Source: Luteibacter jiangsuensis (GTDB lineage: Bacteria; Pseudomonadota; Gammaproteobacteria; Xanthomonadales; Rhodanobacteraceae). Taken from it: DNA of 64,000 nucleotides. The position numbers were made by a program, and so were the translations under genes. Below, in pieces: positions 42,903 to 51,540 of the stretch (the stretch's first letter is position 1; each line of letters opens with the position of its first letter). A model generated the notes under the pieces. It was not told the DNA's origin. It saw only the letters and a program-made list of their open reading frames with translations, and made no database searches. The stretch covers positions 248,001 through 312,000 of the forward strand of contig NZ_JAAQQR010000001.1 of the NCBI RefSeq assembly GCF_011742555.1, given 5' to 3'.

Positions 42903-43017
42903 GAGGATGAGGCGGCGATGGCGAAGTCTTCTGCCAGCCTAAGCGCATCCCGCCATGGCCTGGGCCACGCCACCTCGTGGGGCCTCACGGCGCGAACGTA
43001 CGGCCCGCGCCGTCGCC

Positions 43018-43584
43018 TCAGTCGGTGCTGCTGCGGAACCGGCTACGATCGCGGCCTGTGCCCGCCGGGCGGGTCGCCGGTACGGATCGGGGAGCCACAG
43101 ACGGCGGCGGACGGTGATCGCCTCCCGCACTGCCGCGCCAGCTACCCTGCGGACGATCGCCACCGCCCTGCCATTGCCCGCCGGGCGAACGCCCCGGGGG
43201 AGGACGACCGCGGTCGGGACGACCGTCGCCCCGCCAGTTACCGCGATCGCGATCGCCGTCGTGGCGATCGTGCCAGTCGCGACGGTCATGCCAGTCGCCG
43301 CGCGGCGGTGGATGTCCGTGCCAGTCGCCTTCGCGTCGATAGCGTCGCCCGTCGTAGCCGTCGTACCACACGGTGCCCACGCTGAGGCTCGAGTAGCAAC
43401 AGGCCGGGCCATAGTCGTAATAGCGGTAACCGGGCGAATACGCCGGCGCGACCACGGTCTCTTCGCCATAGTAGGCATCCGCTCCGGAGCCGTTGCGGAC
43501 ATAGCCGTAATCGGGGTCGTAATAACACCCGGCGAGTGGCAGGCATGCAGCCAATGCCAGGATAAGCGAGTGCGCTCGACGCAT
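43018..43584 (-). CDS. lipoprotein with His/Asp/Arg/Gly-rich low-complexity tail
   Basis: 188 residues. Signal with lipobox LAGCY (Cys20). A Tyr-rich segment (GYRYYDYGPACCYSSLSVG) is followed by WHD/RDR repeats (DWHDRRDWHDRHDGDRDRG) and a Pro/Gly/Arg-rich end. No known family is recognised. The composition suggests an unfolded or metal- or polyanion-binding surface, which is speculation. Upstream lies the terminator of the histone-like gene. Confidence 0.65.
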   Translation of the reverse strand: MRRAHSLILALAACLPLAGCYYDPDYGYVRNGSGADAYYGEETVVAPAYSPGYRYYDYGPACCYSSLSVGTVWYDGYDGRRYRREGDWHGHPPPRGDWHDRRDWHDRHDGDRDRGNWRGDGRPDRGRPPPGRSPGGQWQGGGDRPQGSWRGSAGGDHRPPPSVAPRSVPATRPAGTGRDRSRFRSSTD

Positions 43585-43641
43585 GGGCGAACCTCCGGGG
43601 AGACGATCCGGACACTGAACCCACCCGATTGAATGCCCGCT

Positions 43642-43673
43642 AAAAAAGAAAGGGCCGCACGCGGCGGCCCTTT
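43642..43673 (-). terminator. intrinsic terminator of the histone-like gene
   Basis: A perfect 10-bp stem, AAAGGGCCGC (43649-43658) with its reverse complement (43664-43673), and a 5-base loop. On the minus strand it is followed by a run reading CTTTTTTA. It lies 22 bp downstream of the histone-like gene stop. Confidence 0.85.
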
Positions 43674-43694
43674 CCTTTCATTCAGCTTTCACGC

Positions 43695-44606
43695 TCAGCC
43701 TTTGCTCTTCTGCTGATCGCCTCGTTCATGCGCCATGTTCGGCTGCGACGCCTCCGGCGCCGGCACCTTCGGTGCCGGATTCGATCCACCCGGCGTGACA
43801 TCCGGCGTGCCTGCGGCATGCTGCTCACCGGTGGGCCAGTTCGGCGGCTGACGGTCGCGTTCGCGCTTCGCATCGAGCAGCGCCTGGATGTGCGCGACCG
43901 CCTCTTCCTGCGTGATGTGCTGGACCGGCGTTTCGGTCGTGCTCTCGGAAGCCGGCGGACGTGCGGGCTTCGGCGCGGCCTTCGGTACCGGACGCGGCTT
44001 GGCGACGGCGGGAGCGGCGGACGTGTTGCGTGCGGGTGCCTTGCGCGTCGCCGCCGTGCCGGCGGTCTTGCGTACGGCCGGCGCCGGGGCGGCCTTCTTC
44101 ACGGCGGGCTTGCCGGAGGCGACCTTGCGCGCGGTGCTCTTCGGCGTCGCGGCCCTGGTCGCGGTGCTGCGCCTGGCGGTTGTCTTCTTGGCGGTGGAAC
44201 GTTTGGCCGGAGCCTTCCGTGCCGACTTGCGCGTGGCGACCTTCTTCGCTGCGCTCTTCCTGGTCGCAGCCGACTTCGGGGCGGCGCGCTTCGTGGTTGC
44301 CTTCTTCGCGGTCGCCCGCTTTGCCGTTACCTTCCTGGCAGTGGCCTTCTTGGCGGTAGCCTTCTTGGCAGTGGCCCGCTTGGCGGTAGCCTTCTTGGCA
44401 GTGGCCCGCTTTGCGGTGGTCTTCTTCGCAGCGGACTTCTTCGCTGCCGGACGGGTCGTGGCCTTGCGCGCCACCTTCCGTGCGGTCTTCTTCGCGGGAG
44501 CCTTCCTTGCCGACGACTTCGTTGCAGATGTCTTCCTGGCGGTCTTCTTCGCTGCCGTCTTTCGTGCCGCGGACTTCTTCGCGGCGGACTTTCGGGTCGT
44601 AGCCAT
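43695..44606 (-). CDS. histone H1-like Lys/Ala-rich DNA-binding protein
   Basis: 303 residues from the ATG at 44606 (AGGAGGAATGAGCGC upstream). The first ~200 residues are Lys/Ala/Thr repeats such as KKATAKRATAKK, like AlgP and other bacterial H1-like proteins that bind DNA without sequence preference. A non-repetitive tail (HITQEEAVAHIQALLDAKRERDRQPP) ends in a Pro/Gly-rich stretch. The repeats are also DNA repeats (around 44320-44420, about 15- and 30-bp units), so repeat number may vary between strains. Own promoter likely in the 166-bp gap upstream. Confidence 0.8.
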   Translation of the reverse strand: MATTRKSAAKKSAARKTAAKKTARKTSATKSSARKAPAKKTARKVARKATTRPAAKKSAAKKTTAKRATAKKATAKRATAKKATAKKATARKVTAKRATAKKATTKRAAPKSAATRKSAAKKVATRKSARKAPAKRSTAKKTTARRSTATRAATPKSTARKVASGKPAVKKAAPAPAVRKTAGTAATRKAPARNTSAAPAVAKPRPVPKAAPKPARPPASESTTETPVQHITQEEAVAHIQALLDAKRERDRQPPNWPTGEQHAAGTPDVTPGGSNPAPKVPAPEASQPNMAHERGDQQKSKG

Positions 44607-44772
44607 GCGCTCATTCCTCCTGCGGTAATAGCCGACGCGAACCGCCCCCCAGGGGAAACTCGCGTGCATGCCGGACGACATCTAAGGTGGGTTGTTCGAT
44701 CCGGACGAATGCATGATGTAACAACTCAGGAGCCGAAGTCACATAAATCTGTCGGTAAAATTCAGTTCTCTA

Positions 44773-45378
44773 TCAGAAAAGCCTTGGCTGCGACAGCGAC
44801 GCTATGAAGTTCAGCAGCACCCCGGGACGCAACGCGATGGTGAACAGCACGCCATAAAGGGCGCCCCACAGGTGCGCGCTGTGGTTCACGTTATCGCCGC
44901 CGCGCTTGTCCATGTACACCGAATAGACCACGAAGAGCACGGCATACAGGATCGCCGGCATCGGTATGACGATCAGGTAGATCTTGGCCCAGGGCGCCAA
45001 CAGGATGAAGGCGAAGAGGATCGCGGACACCGCGCCCGATGCGCCCAGGCTGCGATACCCGGCATTGCGCCTGTTGGCCAGATACGAGGGCAGGATCGAG
45101 AACACCAGCGCGCCGATGTAGAACGTGAGGAAGCCCAGCGGCCCCATCGTGGCCGTGAAGAACTCCTCCATGATCCGCCCGGCGAAATAGAGGGAGATCA
45201 TGTTGAAGAAGAGATGGCCGCCGTCGGCGTGGACCAGCCCGTAGGTCACCAGGCGGTAATACTCGCGGCTGCGGCTCAGTGCCGGGGGCCAGAGGATAAG
45301 GTCGTCCATCAGGCGGTGATTGCGGAATGCGACGATCGAGACCACACAGGTCGCGAGGATGATGAGCAGCGTGATCAT
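44773..45378 (-). CDS. rhomboid family intramembrane serine protease
   Basis: 201 residues from the ATG at 45378. Six membrane helices. The catalytic Ser114 lies in GASGAVSA and the His169 in NHSAHLWGALYG; HLFFN (His55, Asn59) forms the oxyanion-hole helix. It cleaves membrane proteins within the bilayer. A longer frame exists upstream but its extra N-terminus is basic and low complexity. No substrate can be named. Confidence 0.92.
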   Translation of the reverse strand: MITLLIILATCVVSIVAFRNHRLMDDLILWPPALSRSREYYRLVTYGLVHADGGHLFFNMISLYFAGRIMEEFFTATMGPLGFLTFYIGALVFSILPSYLANRRNAGYRSLGASGAVSAILFAFILLAPWAKIYLIVIPMPAILYAVLFVVYSVYMDKRGGDNVNHSAHLWGALYGVLFTIALRPGVLLNFIASLSQPRLF

Positions 45379-45503
45379 GCCTTGAGAATGCGTCCTTACG
45401 CGTCGAGCCAGGGCGCATCTTCGCGTTATCGCGCAGCGTTGTCGAATGCCGGCGGCCCCATGCGCGGCTATCATGTCGCCTTCCCCGTCCCCCGGTTCCA
45501 CCG

Positions 45504-46379
45504 ATGCCCCTCATTCGATACAAGCAGCTCGACGTCTTCGCGGCCCGTCACGGCGGGGGCAATCCCCTCGGCGTGGTCATCGACGCCTCGGGCTGGTCCG
45601 ATGTGCGCATGCAGCGCTTCGCCCACTGGACCAACCTCGTCGAAACCACCTTCCTCATGCCGGCACGCGCCGCAGGTGCCGGCTACCTGGCCCGCATCTT
45701 CACTCCGACGAAGGAAATTCCCTTCGCAGGACATCCGACCATCGGCAGCGCCCACGCGGCGCTCGACGCCGGGCTGGTGCAGCCGGATGCCACAGGTATC
45801 GTGTGGCAGGAATGCGGGGCGGGCGTGCTGCCCATCCGGGTGGAGGGCGACGGCACGGCGCGCGAGCTGTTCGTGCAGGCCCCGAAGGCACGCATCGTCG
45901 GCGACGCGTCCTGCGGAGGCGAGACGTTATCGGCCGTACTCTACGGCGTGAAGCCGGGCACCCTCGCTCCGGCCTGCGTCGAGGGCGGCCGTCGCTGGTG
46001 GATCGCCGAATTCGCCGACGAAGCCGAACTGCGCGGATGGCGGCCGGATCACGCCGCCATCCGCGCACTCGCGCTCGCCACCGACACGCTGGGCCTCTGC
46101 GTATTCGCCCGCTCGGCCGAAGGCCTGGCCGTTCGCGCCTTTCCTGCGGGCGTCGGCATCGTGGAGGATCCGGCGTCGGGCGCCGCGAACGGCCTCATCG
46201 CCGCCTATATCGCGGAACGCGACAGCACGGGCACGCTGGCCCGCGGATACGTCGTGAGCCAGGGGCGCGAGGTGGGCCACGACGCCCGCATCATCATCCG
46301 CATCGACGGCGGCGCGGTCTGGGTGGGCGGACGCACGAACACCATTATCGACGGCTCCGTGGACTGGCAGGACCTCTGA
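45504..46379 (+). CDS. PhzF family phenazine biosynthesis-like isomerase
   Basis: 291 residues. The fold of PhzF/diaminopimelate-epimerase-like enzymes: [13 protein letters not shown] holds the catalytic Glu47, [18 protein letters not shown] and [11 protein letters not shown] are signature stretches. Many members are of unknown substrate; no other phenazine gene is present. The YaiI-type gene starts one base after the stop. Confidence 0.92.
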   Translation: MPLIRYKQLDVFAARHGGGNPLGVVIDASGWSDVRMQRFAHWTNLVETTFLMPARAAGAGYLARIFTPTKEIPFAGHPTIGSAHAALDAGLVQPDATGIVWQECGAGVLPIRVEGDGTARELFVQAPKARIVGDASCGGETLSAVLYGVKPGTLAPACVEGGRRWWIAEFADEAELRGWRPDHAAIRALALATDTLGLCVFARSAEGLAVRAFPAGVGIVEDPASGAANGLIAAYIAERDSTGTLARGYVVSQGREVGHDARIIIRIDGGAVWVGGRTNTIIDGSVDWQDL

Positions 46380-46380
46380 C

Positions 46381-46836
46381 ATGCAGATCTGGGTCGACGC
46401 CGACGCCTGCCCGAACGTCATCAAGGACATCCTGTTCCGCGCGGCCGAGCGCGAGCAGGTCGAGGTGACGCTGGTGGCAAACCAGTGGATCCGCACCCCG
46501 GCCTCGCGCTTCGTACGCTCCATCCAGGTACCGGGCGGATTCGACGTGGCGGACGACGAGATCGTGCGCCGCGTGGAAACCGGCGATCTGGTGGTCACGC
46601 AGGACATTCCCCTGGCGTCGTTCGCGATCGAAAAAGGCGCGCTGGCGCTGCACCCCCGTGGCGAGATGTTCACGAAGGACACGATCGCCGCGCGGCTCTC
46701 GATGCGCAACTTCATGGAGGAACTGCGAGGGGCCGGCGTGGACACAGGCGGCCCCGCGGCCATGCACCCGCGCGATCGCCAGGCGTTTGCGAACGAACTG
46801 GACAAGTGGCTGGCGCGGAGGAAGAAAGCGTCGTAG
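46381..46836 (+). CDS. YaiI/YqxD (UPF0178) family protein
   Basis: 151 residues. Starts [19 protein letters not shown], continues with [20 protein letters not shown] and [27 protein letters not shown], the full signature of this PIN-like family. Presumed nuclease-like, with no proven reaction. It is co-transcribed with the PhzF-like gene (1-bp gap). Confidence 0.92.
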   Translation: MQIWVDADACPNVIKDILFRAAEREQVEVTLVANQWIRTPASRFVRSIQVPGGFDVADDEIVRRVETGDLVVTQDIPLASFAIEKGALALHPRGEMFTKDTIAARLSMRNFMEELRGAGVDTGGPAAMHPRDRQAFANELDKWLARRKKAS

Positions 46837-46871
46837 AAGACCTGGGCCTCCGCAAGCGTTGACAGGTCTTG

Positions 46872-46954
46872 TGTGGGAGCCGCTTCAGCGGCGATGGGTG
46901 CTTGCGGCAGGGTTGCCCGCTGCCGCGGGATCGCCGGCGAAGCCGGCTCCCACA
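46872..46954. repeat. REP doublet (REPIN-like), copy 2
   Basis: 83 bases, beginning TGTGGGAGCCGCTTCAGCGG and ending GCCGGCGAAGCCGGCTCCCACA-type sequence. It is the reverse orientation of the doublet at 37075-37154. It lies in the gap between the convergent YaiI-type and DDAH-like genes. Confidence 0.8.
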
Positions 46955-46962
46955 GTCCTCGG

Positions 46963-47820
46963 TTACGCCCCCGCGATCTCGTCCAGCCGCAGGGTCAGGC
47001 ACTTCGCGGCGCCGCCGGACTTCATGAATTCGTCCAGCGCCACTTCCACCACCATGAAACCCGCGCCTTCCAGCCGCGCGCGCAGCTCGGCGCTGGTGCG
47101 ATTGAGGATCACGACGCGTCCAAGGTTCACCGCGTTGCAGGCGAAATCCAGCGCGTCGTGCTCGTGCACCGCGATGCGCTGCCCGGGCGGCACGTGTCTC
47201 TCGATGAGCGCCAGGGCCAGTGGATCGAACGCCCCGGGAAAGTAGAGCAGGTATCCGTTCGCCAGCGGACAGAAGCACGTGTCCAGATGGTAGAAGCGCG
47301 GGTCGGACAGCTTGAGCGGAAGCACCTCGACGTCGAGCAGCCGGGCCAATGCAGGCGCGGCGTCCGCATCGGAACGATGGCCGTGCCCCATCCACAGGCG
47401 CCGCGACACCCCGCGGTCGAACAGCGCATCGCCCGCCCCTTCGAAGAACACGGTGTCCGGGAGGTCGACGATGTCGAATCCATGCCGCGCGAACCAGTCA
47501 CGGTCGTGCGCTTCTTCGCCCTGCCGCTCCGGATAACGGAAGCGGCTCGGAACGAAGGTATTGCCGAAGACCAGGCCGGCGTTGGCGGTGAATGGCATGT
47601 CCGGCAGGCCTTCCACCGGCGGCTGCAGGGCCACGTCGGCATGCCGCGATACCGTGTCTCGCAGCGCATCCCATTGCCGGCGGGCACGCTCGCTCGTGGT
47701 GTCATGGACGTGGTCGGTCATCCATGGATTGATGACGTAACTGACCTCGAAGAACGTGGGCTCGCACATCAGCAGCCGGGGTACCGTGCGCTCGATCATC
47801 GGGGAGGTCGTTTCTGCCAT
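46963..47820 (-). CDS. dimethylargininase / amidinotransferase family hydrolase
   Basis: 285 residues. The pentein fold of DDAH/arginine deiminase-type enzymes: MPFTANAGLVFGN, FYHLDTCFCPLANGYLLYFPGAFD (His and Asp), and a C-terminal SGGAAKCLTL holding the catalytic Cys. It hydrolyses guanidino-type substrates, possibly dimethylarginine; exact substrate is not shown. Convergent with the YaiI-type gene across the REP doublet. Confidence 0.88.
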   Translation of the reverse strand: MAETTSPMIERTVPRLLMCEPTFFEVSYVINPWMTDHVHDTTSERARRQWDALRDTVSRHADVALQPPVEGLPDMPFTANAGLVFGNTFVPSRFRYPERQGEEAHDRDWFARHGFDIVDLPDTVFFEGAGDALFDRGVSRRLWMGHGHRSDADAAPALARLLDVEVLPLKLSDPRFYHLDTCFCPLANGYLLYFPGAFDPLALALIERHVPPGQRIAVHEHDALDFACNAVNLGRVVILNRTSAELRARLEGAGFMVVEVALDEFMKSGGAAKCLTLRLDEIAGA

Positions 47821-47882
47821 GGGCGACGCGGGCCTGTATGGATGGACGAGGCCCGATCATGGCAGAAATTCGGAACGCTTCG

Positions 47883-48164
47883 TCAGTGCAGCCCGTCACA
47901 GATGGCGTCGACCGACGCGGCCGAAAAATGCAGTTCCGTCAACGCTTCCTTGAGGGACTCGCGCGAATTCACCTCGCTCTCGACCTGCTCGCCCACGCTG
48001 CTGGGCGACACGTGGACGAAGGTCTTCCCGTCCTGGTAGGCAATGCCCTCGTCGTGGACATTCTGCCGGGTAAGCACCTTGAACGTGCCGTCGCCCGATT
48101 CCCGCACGGTGACCGAGCGGCCCTCGTGCTGTCCTTCGTACACCGTTTTCCAGCTTGCCGTCAT
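47883..48164 (-). CDS. conserved-looking small hypothetical protein
   Basis: 93 residues from the ATG at 48164, with GAGGGTGG upstream. Begins TASWKTVYEGQHEGRSVTVRESG and has a helical end (SLKEALTELHFSAASVDAICDGL). No family is recognised. A GTG seven codons earlier is possible. It follows the dehydrogenase-like gene on the same strand after a 90-bp gap. Confidence 0.6.
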   Translation of the reverse strand: MTASWKTVYEGQHEGRSVTVRESGDGTFKVLTRQNVHDEGIAYQDGKTFVHVSPSSVGEQVESEVNSRESLKEALTELHFSAASVDAICDGLH

Positions 48165-48254
48165 GTTTCCACCCTCGTGCAGCACACAGCGTGCGGGGCG
48201 ATTGTCGCGGATGGGCGGGCCTAGCGATTGTGAAGACGTGCTCGCGTTTCGCGA

Positions 48255-49142
48255 TTACCCGATATGCGCCCTTCGCGCCGCCACCTTGGCCAGGGCCGAC
48301 CAGTCGAGGTCGGCTTCCCCCGCCGCCAGGGCCTCCAGGAGCGTGTCGTGCAAGACGCTGGCGAAAGGCATGGGCACGCGTTCCGTCTCGGCGGCGGAAC
48401 GCGCGAGGCCGATGTCCTTGAAGCCCAGGCTCATCTTGAAACCGGCGGGCGAATAGTTCTCCTCTGCGATCAGGCCGCCGTAGGTCTTGAACACGGGTGC
48501 CGCGAAGAGCGAGCCCGTCATCACCTCCAGGAAGTCCTTCGCGGGCACGCCGTGCGCCCGGGTGAGCGCCGAGGCCTCGGCCATGCTCTCGATCGCGGCA
48601 CCGATCATGAAATTGCCGGCGATCTTGACGACGTTCGCGCGGACCGGGTCGTCGCCCATCGGCCAAACCTTCCCGGCCAGCGGCTCGAGCAAGGGCAACA
48701 CTTTCGCCATGGCGTCCGCCTTGCCTGCGGCGACGATGTTGAGGCCACCCGAAGCGGCCACGTCCGGGCGTCCGAACACCGGCGCAGCCACGTAACCCAG
48801 CCCGCGCCGCTCGTGCGCTTCGACCAGTTCGCGCACGAGCGCCACGGAGAGCGTGGCGTGGTTCACGTGCACCGCTGCCTTGGGCAGGGCATCGAGTACA
48901 CCGCTGTCGAGGATGGCTGCGCGCACTGCGGCGTCGTTCGCGAGCATGCTGTGCAGCACCTGCACGCCCTCGCCTACCGAACGTGCGTCCTTCGCGACGT
49001 TGGCGCCCAGCTTCGCCAGTGCCTCCGCCGCCGCCGGCGAACGATTCCAGACAGTGACCGCGTGCCCCGCCTTGAGCAGGTTGCCCGCCATGCCCGCGCC
49101 CATGGCGCCCAGACCGATGAAGCCGATACGCATGCTGTTCAT
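48255..49142 (-). CDS. NAD(P)-dependent beta-hydroxyacid dehydrogenase family protein
   Basis: 295 residues from the ATG at 49142 (GGAG six bases upstream); the second ATG at 49133 is also possible. Starts RIGFIGLGAMGAGMAGNLL, the NAD-binding motif of 3-hydroxyisobutyrate dehydrogenase-like enzymes; a later VVKIAGNFMIGAAIE has the catalytic Lys and Asn. The substrate is unknown. A second gene of the minus-strand run with the flavoprotein, which is 13 bp upstream. Confidence 0.9.
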   Translation of the reverse strand: MNSMRIGFIGLGAMGAGMAGNLLKAGHAVTVWNRSPAAAEALAKLGANVAKDARSVGEGVQVLHSMLANDAAVRAAILDSGVLDALPKAAVHVNHATLSVALVRELVEAHERRGLGYVAAPVFGRPDVAASGGLNIVAAGKADAMAKVLPLLEPLAGKVWPMGDDPVRANVVKIAGNFMIGAAIESMAEASALTRAHGVPAKDFLEVMTGSLFAAPVFKTYGGLIAEENYSPAGFKMSLGFKDIGLARSAAETERVPMPFASVLHDTLLEALAAGEADLDWSALAKVAARRAHIG

Positions 49143-49155
49143 CCTTTGCTCCGTG

Positions 49156-50331
49156 TCAGACGGCCAGGCCGGCGGCGTGGCCGGAGGCCCAGGCCCATTG
49201 GAAGTTGTAGCCACCGAGGTGGCCGGTGACGTCGAGCACCTCGCCGACGAAGAAGAGACCGGGCTGGCGCCGCGACATCATGGTGGACGAAGAGACCTCG
49301 TCGGTGTCGACGCCGCCAAGCGTGACCTCCGCCGTGCGATAGCCCTCCGTGCCGCTGGCCACCACGGGCCAGTCGGCCAACTGTGCGCCCATGGCATTCA
49401 ATTCCGCGTCGCGGAACTGGCGCATCGGCTTGTTGGGCAGCCACACCTCGCACAACCGCTCGGCGAGCCGTCGCGGCAGTAGCCCGGACAATACCGTCTT
49501 GAGCTCCGCGACAGGACGCTCGGCGCGGCCTTCGCGCAGGGCCTCACCGGCGTCGCGGCCGGGAAGCAGGTCGATGCGCAGGTCGGTGCCTGGTTCCCAG
49601 TAAGACGAGATCTGCAGGATCGCAGGGCCACTCAGCCCCCGGTGGGTGAACAGCATGGCATCGCGGAAGGCGGCGCCGTTCGCTCGCGCCTCCACCGGCA
49701 AGGCCACCCCGGACAGGCCTTCGAAGCGCTCCTGATGCTTTCCGCTCAACGTCAGCGGCACGAGCCCGGCGCGAACCGGAAGCACGGCGTGACCGAACTG
49801 CGTGGCAACCTCGTAGCCGAACCCGGTGGCGCCGAGGCTGGGGATGGACAGCCCGCCCGTGGCCACCACCAGGGAAGCGGCACGAACGTGCCCGAGCGGC
49901 GTGTCGCAGGCGAACCCGCCGGCAGCGGCGCGCAGGCGCGAGACCGGACAGCCGGTTTCCACGCGCACACCGACGGCGGCACACTCGTCCAGCAACATGC
50001 GCACGATCTGTTTCGACGAGTCGTCGCAGAACAGCTGCCCCGGCGCTTTCTCATGCCACGCGATGCGATGGCGGTCCACCATGGCGATGAAGTCCCACGG
50101 CGTGTAACGGGCCAATGCGGACTTGCAGAAATGAGGGTTCGCCGAAAGGAAGTTCGCGGGCGAGGTGGCCGTGTTCGTGAAGTTGCAGCGGCCGCCGCCG
50201 GACATCAGGATCTTCTTGCCGGCCCGGTTGGCATGGTCGACCACCAGCACGCGACGCCCGCGGCCGCCCGCGACGATGGCCGTCATCAGGCCCGCCGCAC
50301 CGGCCCCGATCACCAGGACGTCGTATTCCAT
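49156..50331 (-). CDS. HI0933-type FAD-dependent oxidoreductase
   Basis: 391 residues. N-terminal VLVIGAGAAGLMTAIVAG dinucleotide-binding motif; GKKILMSGGGRCNFTN and the C-terminal GLFFVGEVLDVTGHLGGYNFQWAWASG are signatures of the YhiN/HI0933 flavoprotein family. Its substrate is unknown. It precedes the dehydrogenase-like gene by 13 bp and is divergent from yajQ. Confidence 0.93.
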   Translation of the reverse strand: MEYDVLVIGAGAAGLMTAIVAGGRGRRVLVVDHANRAGKKILMSGGGRCNFTNTATSPANFLSANPHFCKSALARYTPWDFIAMVDRHRIAWHEKAPGQLFCDDSSKQIVRMLLDECAAVGVRVETGCPVSRLRAAAGGFACDTPLGHVRAASLVVATGGLSIPSLGATGFGYEVATQFGHAVLPVRAGLVPLTLSGKHQERFEGLSGVALPVEARANGAAFRDAMLFTHRGLSGPAILQISSYWEPGTDLRIDLLPGRDAGEALREGRAERPVAELKTVLSGLLPRRLAERLCEVWLPNKPMRQFRDAELNAMGAQLADWPVVASGTEGYRTAEVTLGGVDTDEVSSSTMMSRRQPGLFFVGEVLDVTGHLGGYNFQWAWASGHAAGLAV

Positions 50332-50403
50332 GCTCTGCGTTCACCGTGCAAACGCCCATGATACCGCTAGACTTGTCAGCCTGCCCTCGGAAGGAATACG
50401 ACC

Positions 50404-50886
50404 ATGCCCTCTTTCGACATCGTTTCCGAAGTCGACACCCACGAGCTCACCAACGCGGTGGACCAGGCAAACCGAGAGGTTTCCACGCGCTTCGACCTGC
50501 GCGGTACCTCGGCCAAGTACGAACTCGACGACAACGTCATCACGCAGAAGGCCGACAACGAGTTCCAGCTGAAGCAGATGCTCGACATCCTGCGCGGCCG
50601 TCTCTCGGCCCGCCAGATCGACGTGCGTGCGATGGACGAAGGCAAGGTGGAAACCAACCTCGCCGAGGCCCGGCAGAAGATCACCATCAAGCAAGGCATC
50701 GAGCAGCCGGTGGCGAAGAAGATCGTCGCGAAGATCAAGGAGGCCAAGCTGAAGGTGGAGGCCCAGATCAACGGCGAGAAGGTTCGCGTCACGGGCAAGA
50801 AGCGCGACGACCTCCAGGCCGCCATGGCGCTCCTGCGCAAGGCCGACATCGAGGTACCGCTGCAGTTCGAGAACTTCAGGGATTAA
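50404..50886 (+). CDS. yajQ: YajQ family cyclic-di-GMP-binding protein
   Basis: 160 residues. Starts PSFDIVSEVDTHELTNAVDQ, ends LQFENFRD; the whole matches YajQ, which in Xanthomonas binds cyclic di-GMP and acts with a transcription factor. Ribosome site GGAAGGAAT before the ATG. Its TAA overlaps the TAA of the convergent gene (50883-50886). Confidence 0.95.
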   Translation: MPSFDIVSEVDTHELTNAVDQANREVSTRFDLRGTSAKYELDDNVITQKADNEFQLKQMLDILRGRLSARQIDVRAMDEGKVETNLAEARQKITIKQGIEQPVAKKIVAKIKEAKLKVEAQINGEKVRVTGKKRDDLQAAMALLRKADIEVPLQFENFRD

Positions 50887-51404
50887 TCCTGCTGCTGGGT
50901 CGGCTGTTGGCCCTGTGGTGTCGGCTGTTCTTGCTGAGTGCCTTGCTCGATCTGCTGTTGGGTCTGCTGTTGCACTTGCTGCTGGCTGCGCTGCATGCCG
51001 GCACCAGGCCCCATGCCGGCACCGGAACGTGCGCCGGGACCCATGCCGGCGGCGCGGCCAAGCGGCACTTCGGGTAATTCCACGCCGCGCTCGGTCGCAC
51101 GTTGCCGCATGAGTTGGTGATGCTGCAGGCGGAAGGCGTCGCGTTCCTGCTGGGTTCCGAGACTCCGCATCTTGTTGCGGTATGCGCTGCGCTCCTCCTC
51201 GGTCATCAACTGATAGCCGTATTCCTGGTCCTTGGTGCGATCGCGATCAAGATTCTGGCTTGGATCGCGCAGGCGGTCCTGTTGCCGGATGCCCTGGCCA
51301 CGCTGCGCCGGAGCGCCTTGCCCGCCGCGTTGCTGTGCGTAAAGCGGGCCCGTGGTAGCCAGGACAAGACAAGCGGCAACGATGAAGACAGGCTTGCTGG
51401 TCAT
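50883..51404 (-). CDS. secreted Gln-rich hypothetical protein
   Basis: 173 residues from the ATG at 51404 with GGAGG upstream. Signal peptide TSKPVFIVAACLVLATTGPLYAQ. The mature part has a charged region (YGYQLMTEEERSAYRNKMRSLGTQQERDAFR) that reads like a helical DUF-type periplasmic domain, and then a Gly/Met and Gln-repeat tail (QQQVQQQTQQQIEQG). No name can be given. Its last codon overlaps that of yajQ. Confidence 0.7.
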   Translation of the reverse strand: MTSKPVFIVAACLVLATTGPLYAQQRGGQGAPAQRGQGIRQQDRLRDPSQNLDRDRTKDQEYGYQLMTEEERSAYRNKMRSLGTQQERDAFRLQHHQLMRQRATERGVELPEVPLGRAAGMGPGARSGAGMGPGAGMQRSQQQVQQQTQQQIEQGTQQEQPTPQGQQPTQQQD

Positions 51405-51521
51405 ACGATACCTCCGCGTGTGGATGCGCCTCGTATCATTCGCCGATCCGGCGGGATTTCCTTGATCCCGATCAATCCGTAGAGGGGATTTTCCCACCGT
51501 TCATGCAAGCGACGTTCCGGC

Positions 51522-51540
51522 GAACGCGCTGGGCGCGTTC
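51522..51540. repeat. short inverted repeat just after the sensor diguanylate cyclase gene
   Basis: GAACGCG-CTGGG-CGCGTTC (51522-51540), a perfect 7-bp stem with 5-base loop, starts one base past the TAG of the diguanylate cyclase gene. It lacks a T-run on the minus strand. It could be a weak terminator or part of a REP-like sequence (TAGGAACGCGCCCAGCGCGT). Confidence 0.5.
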
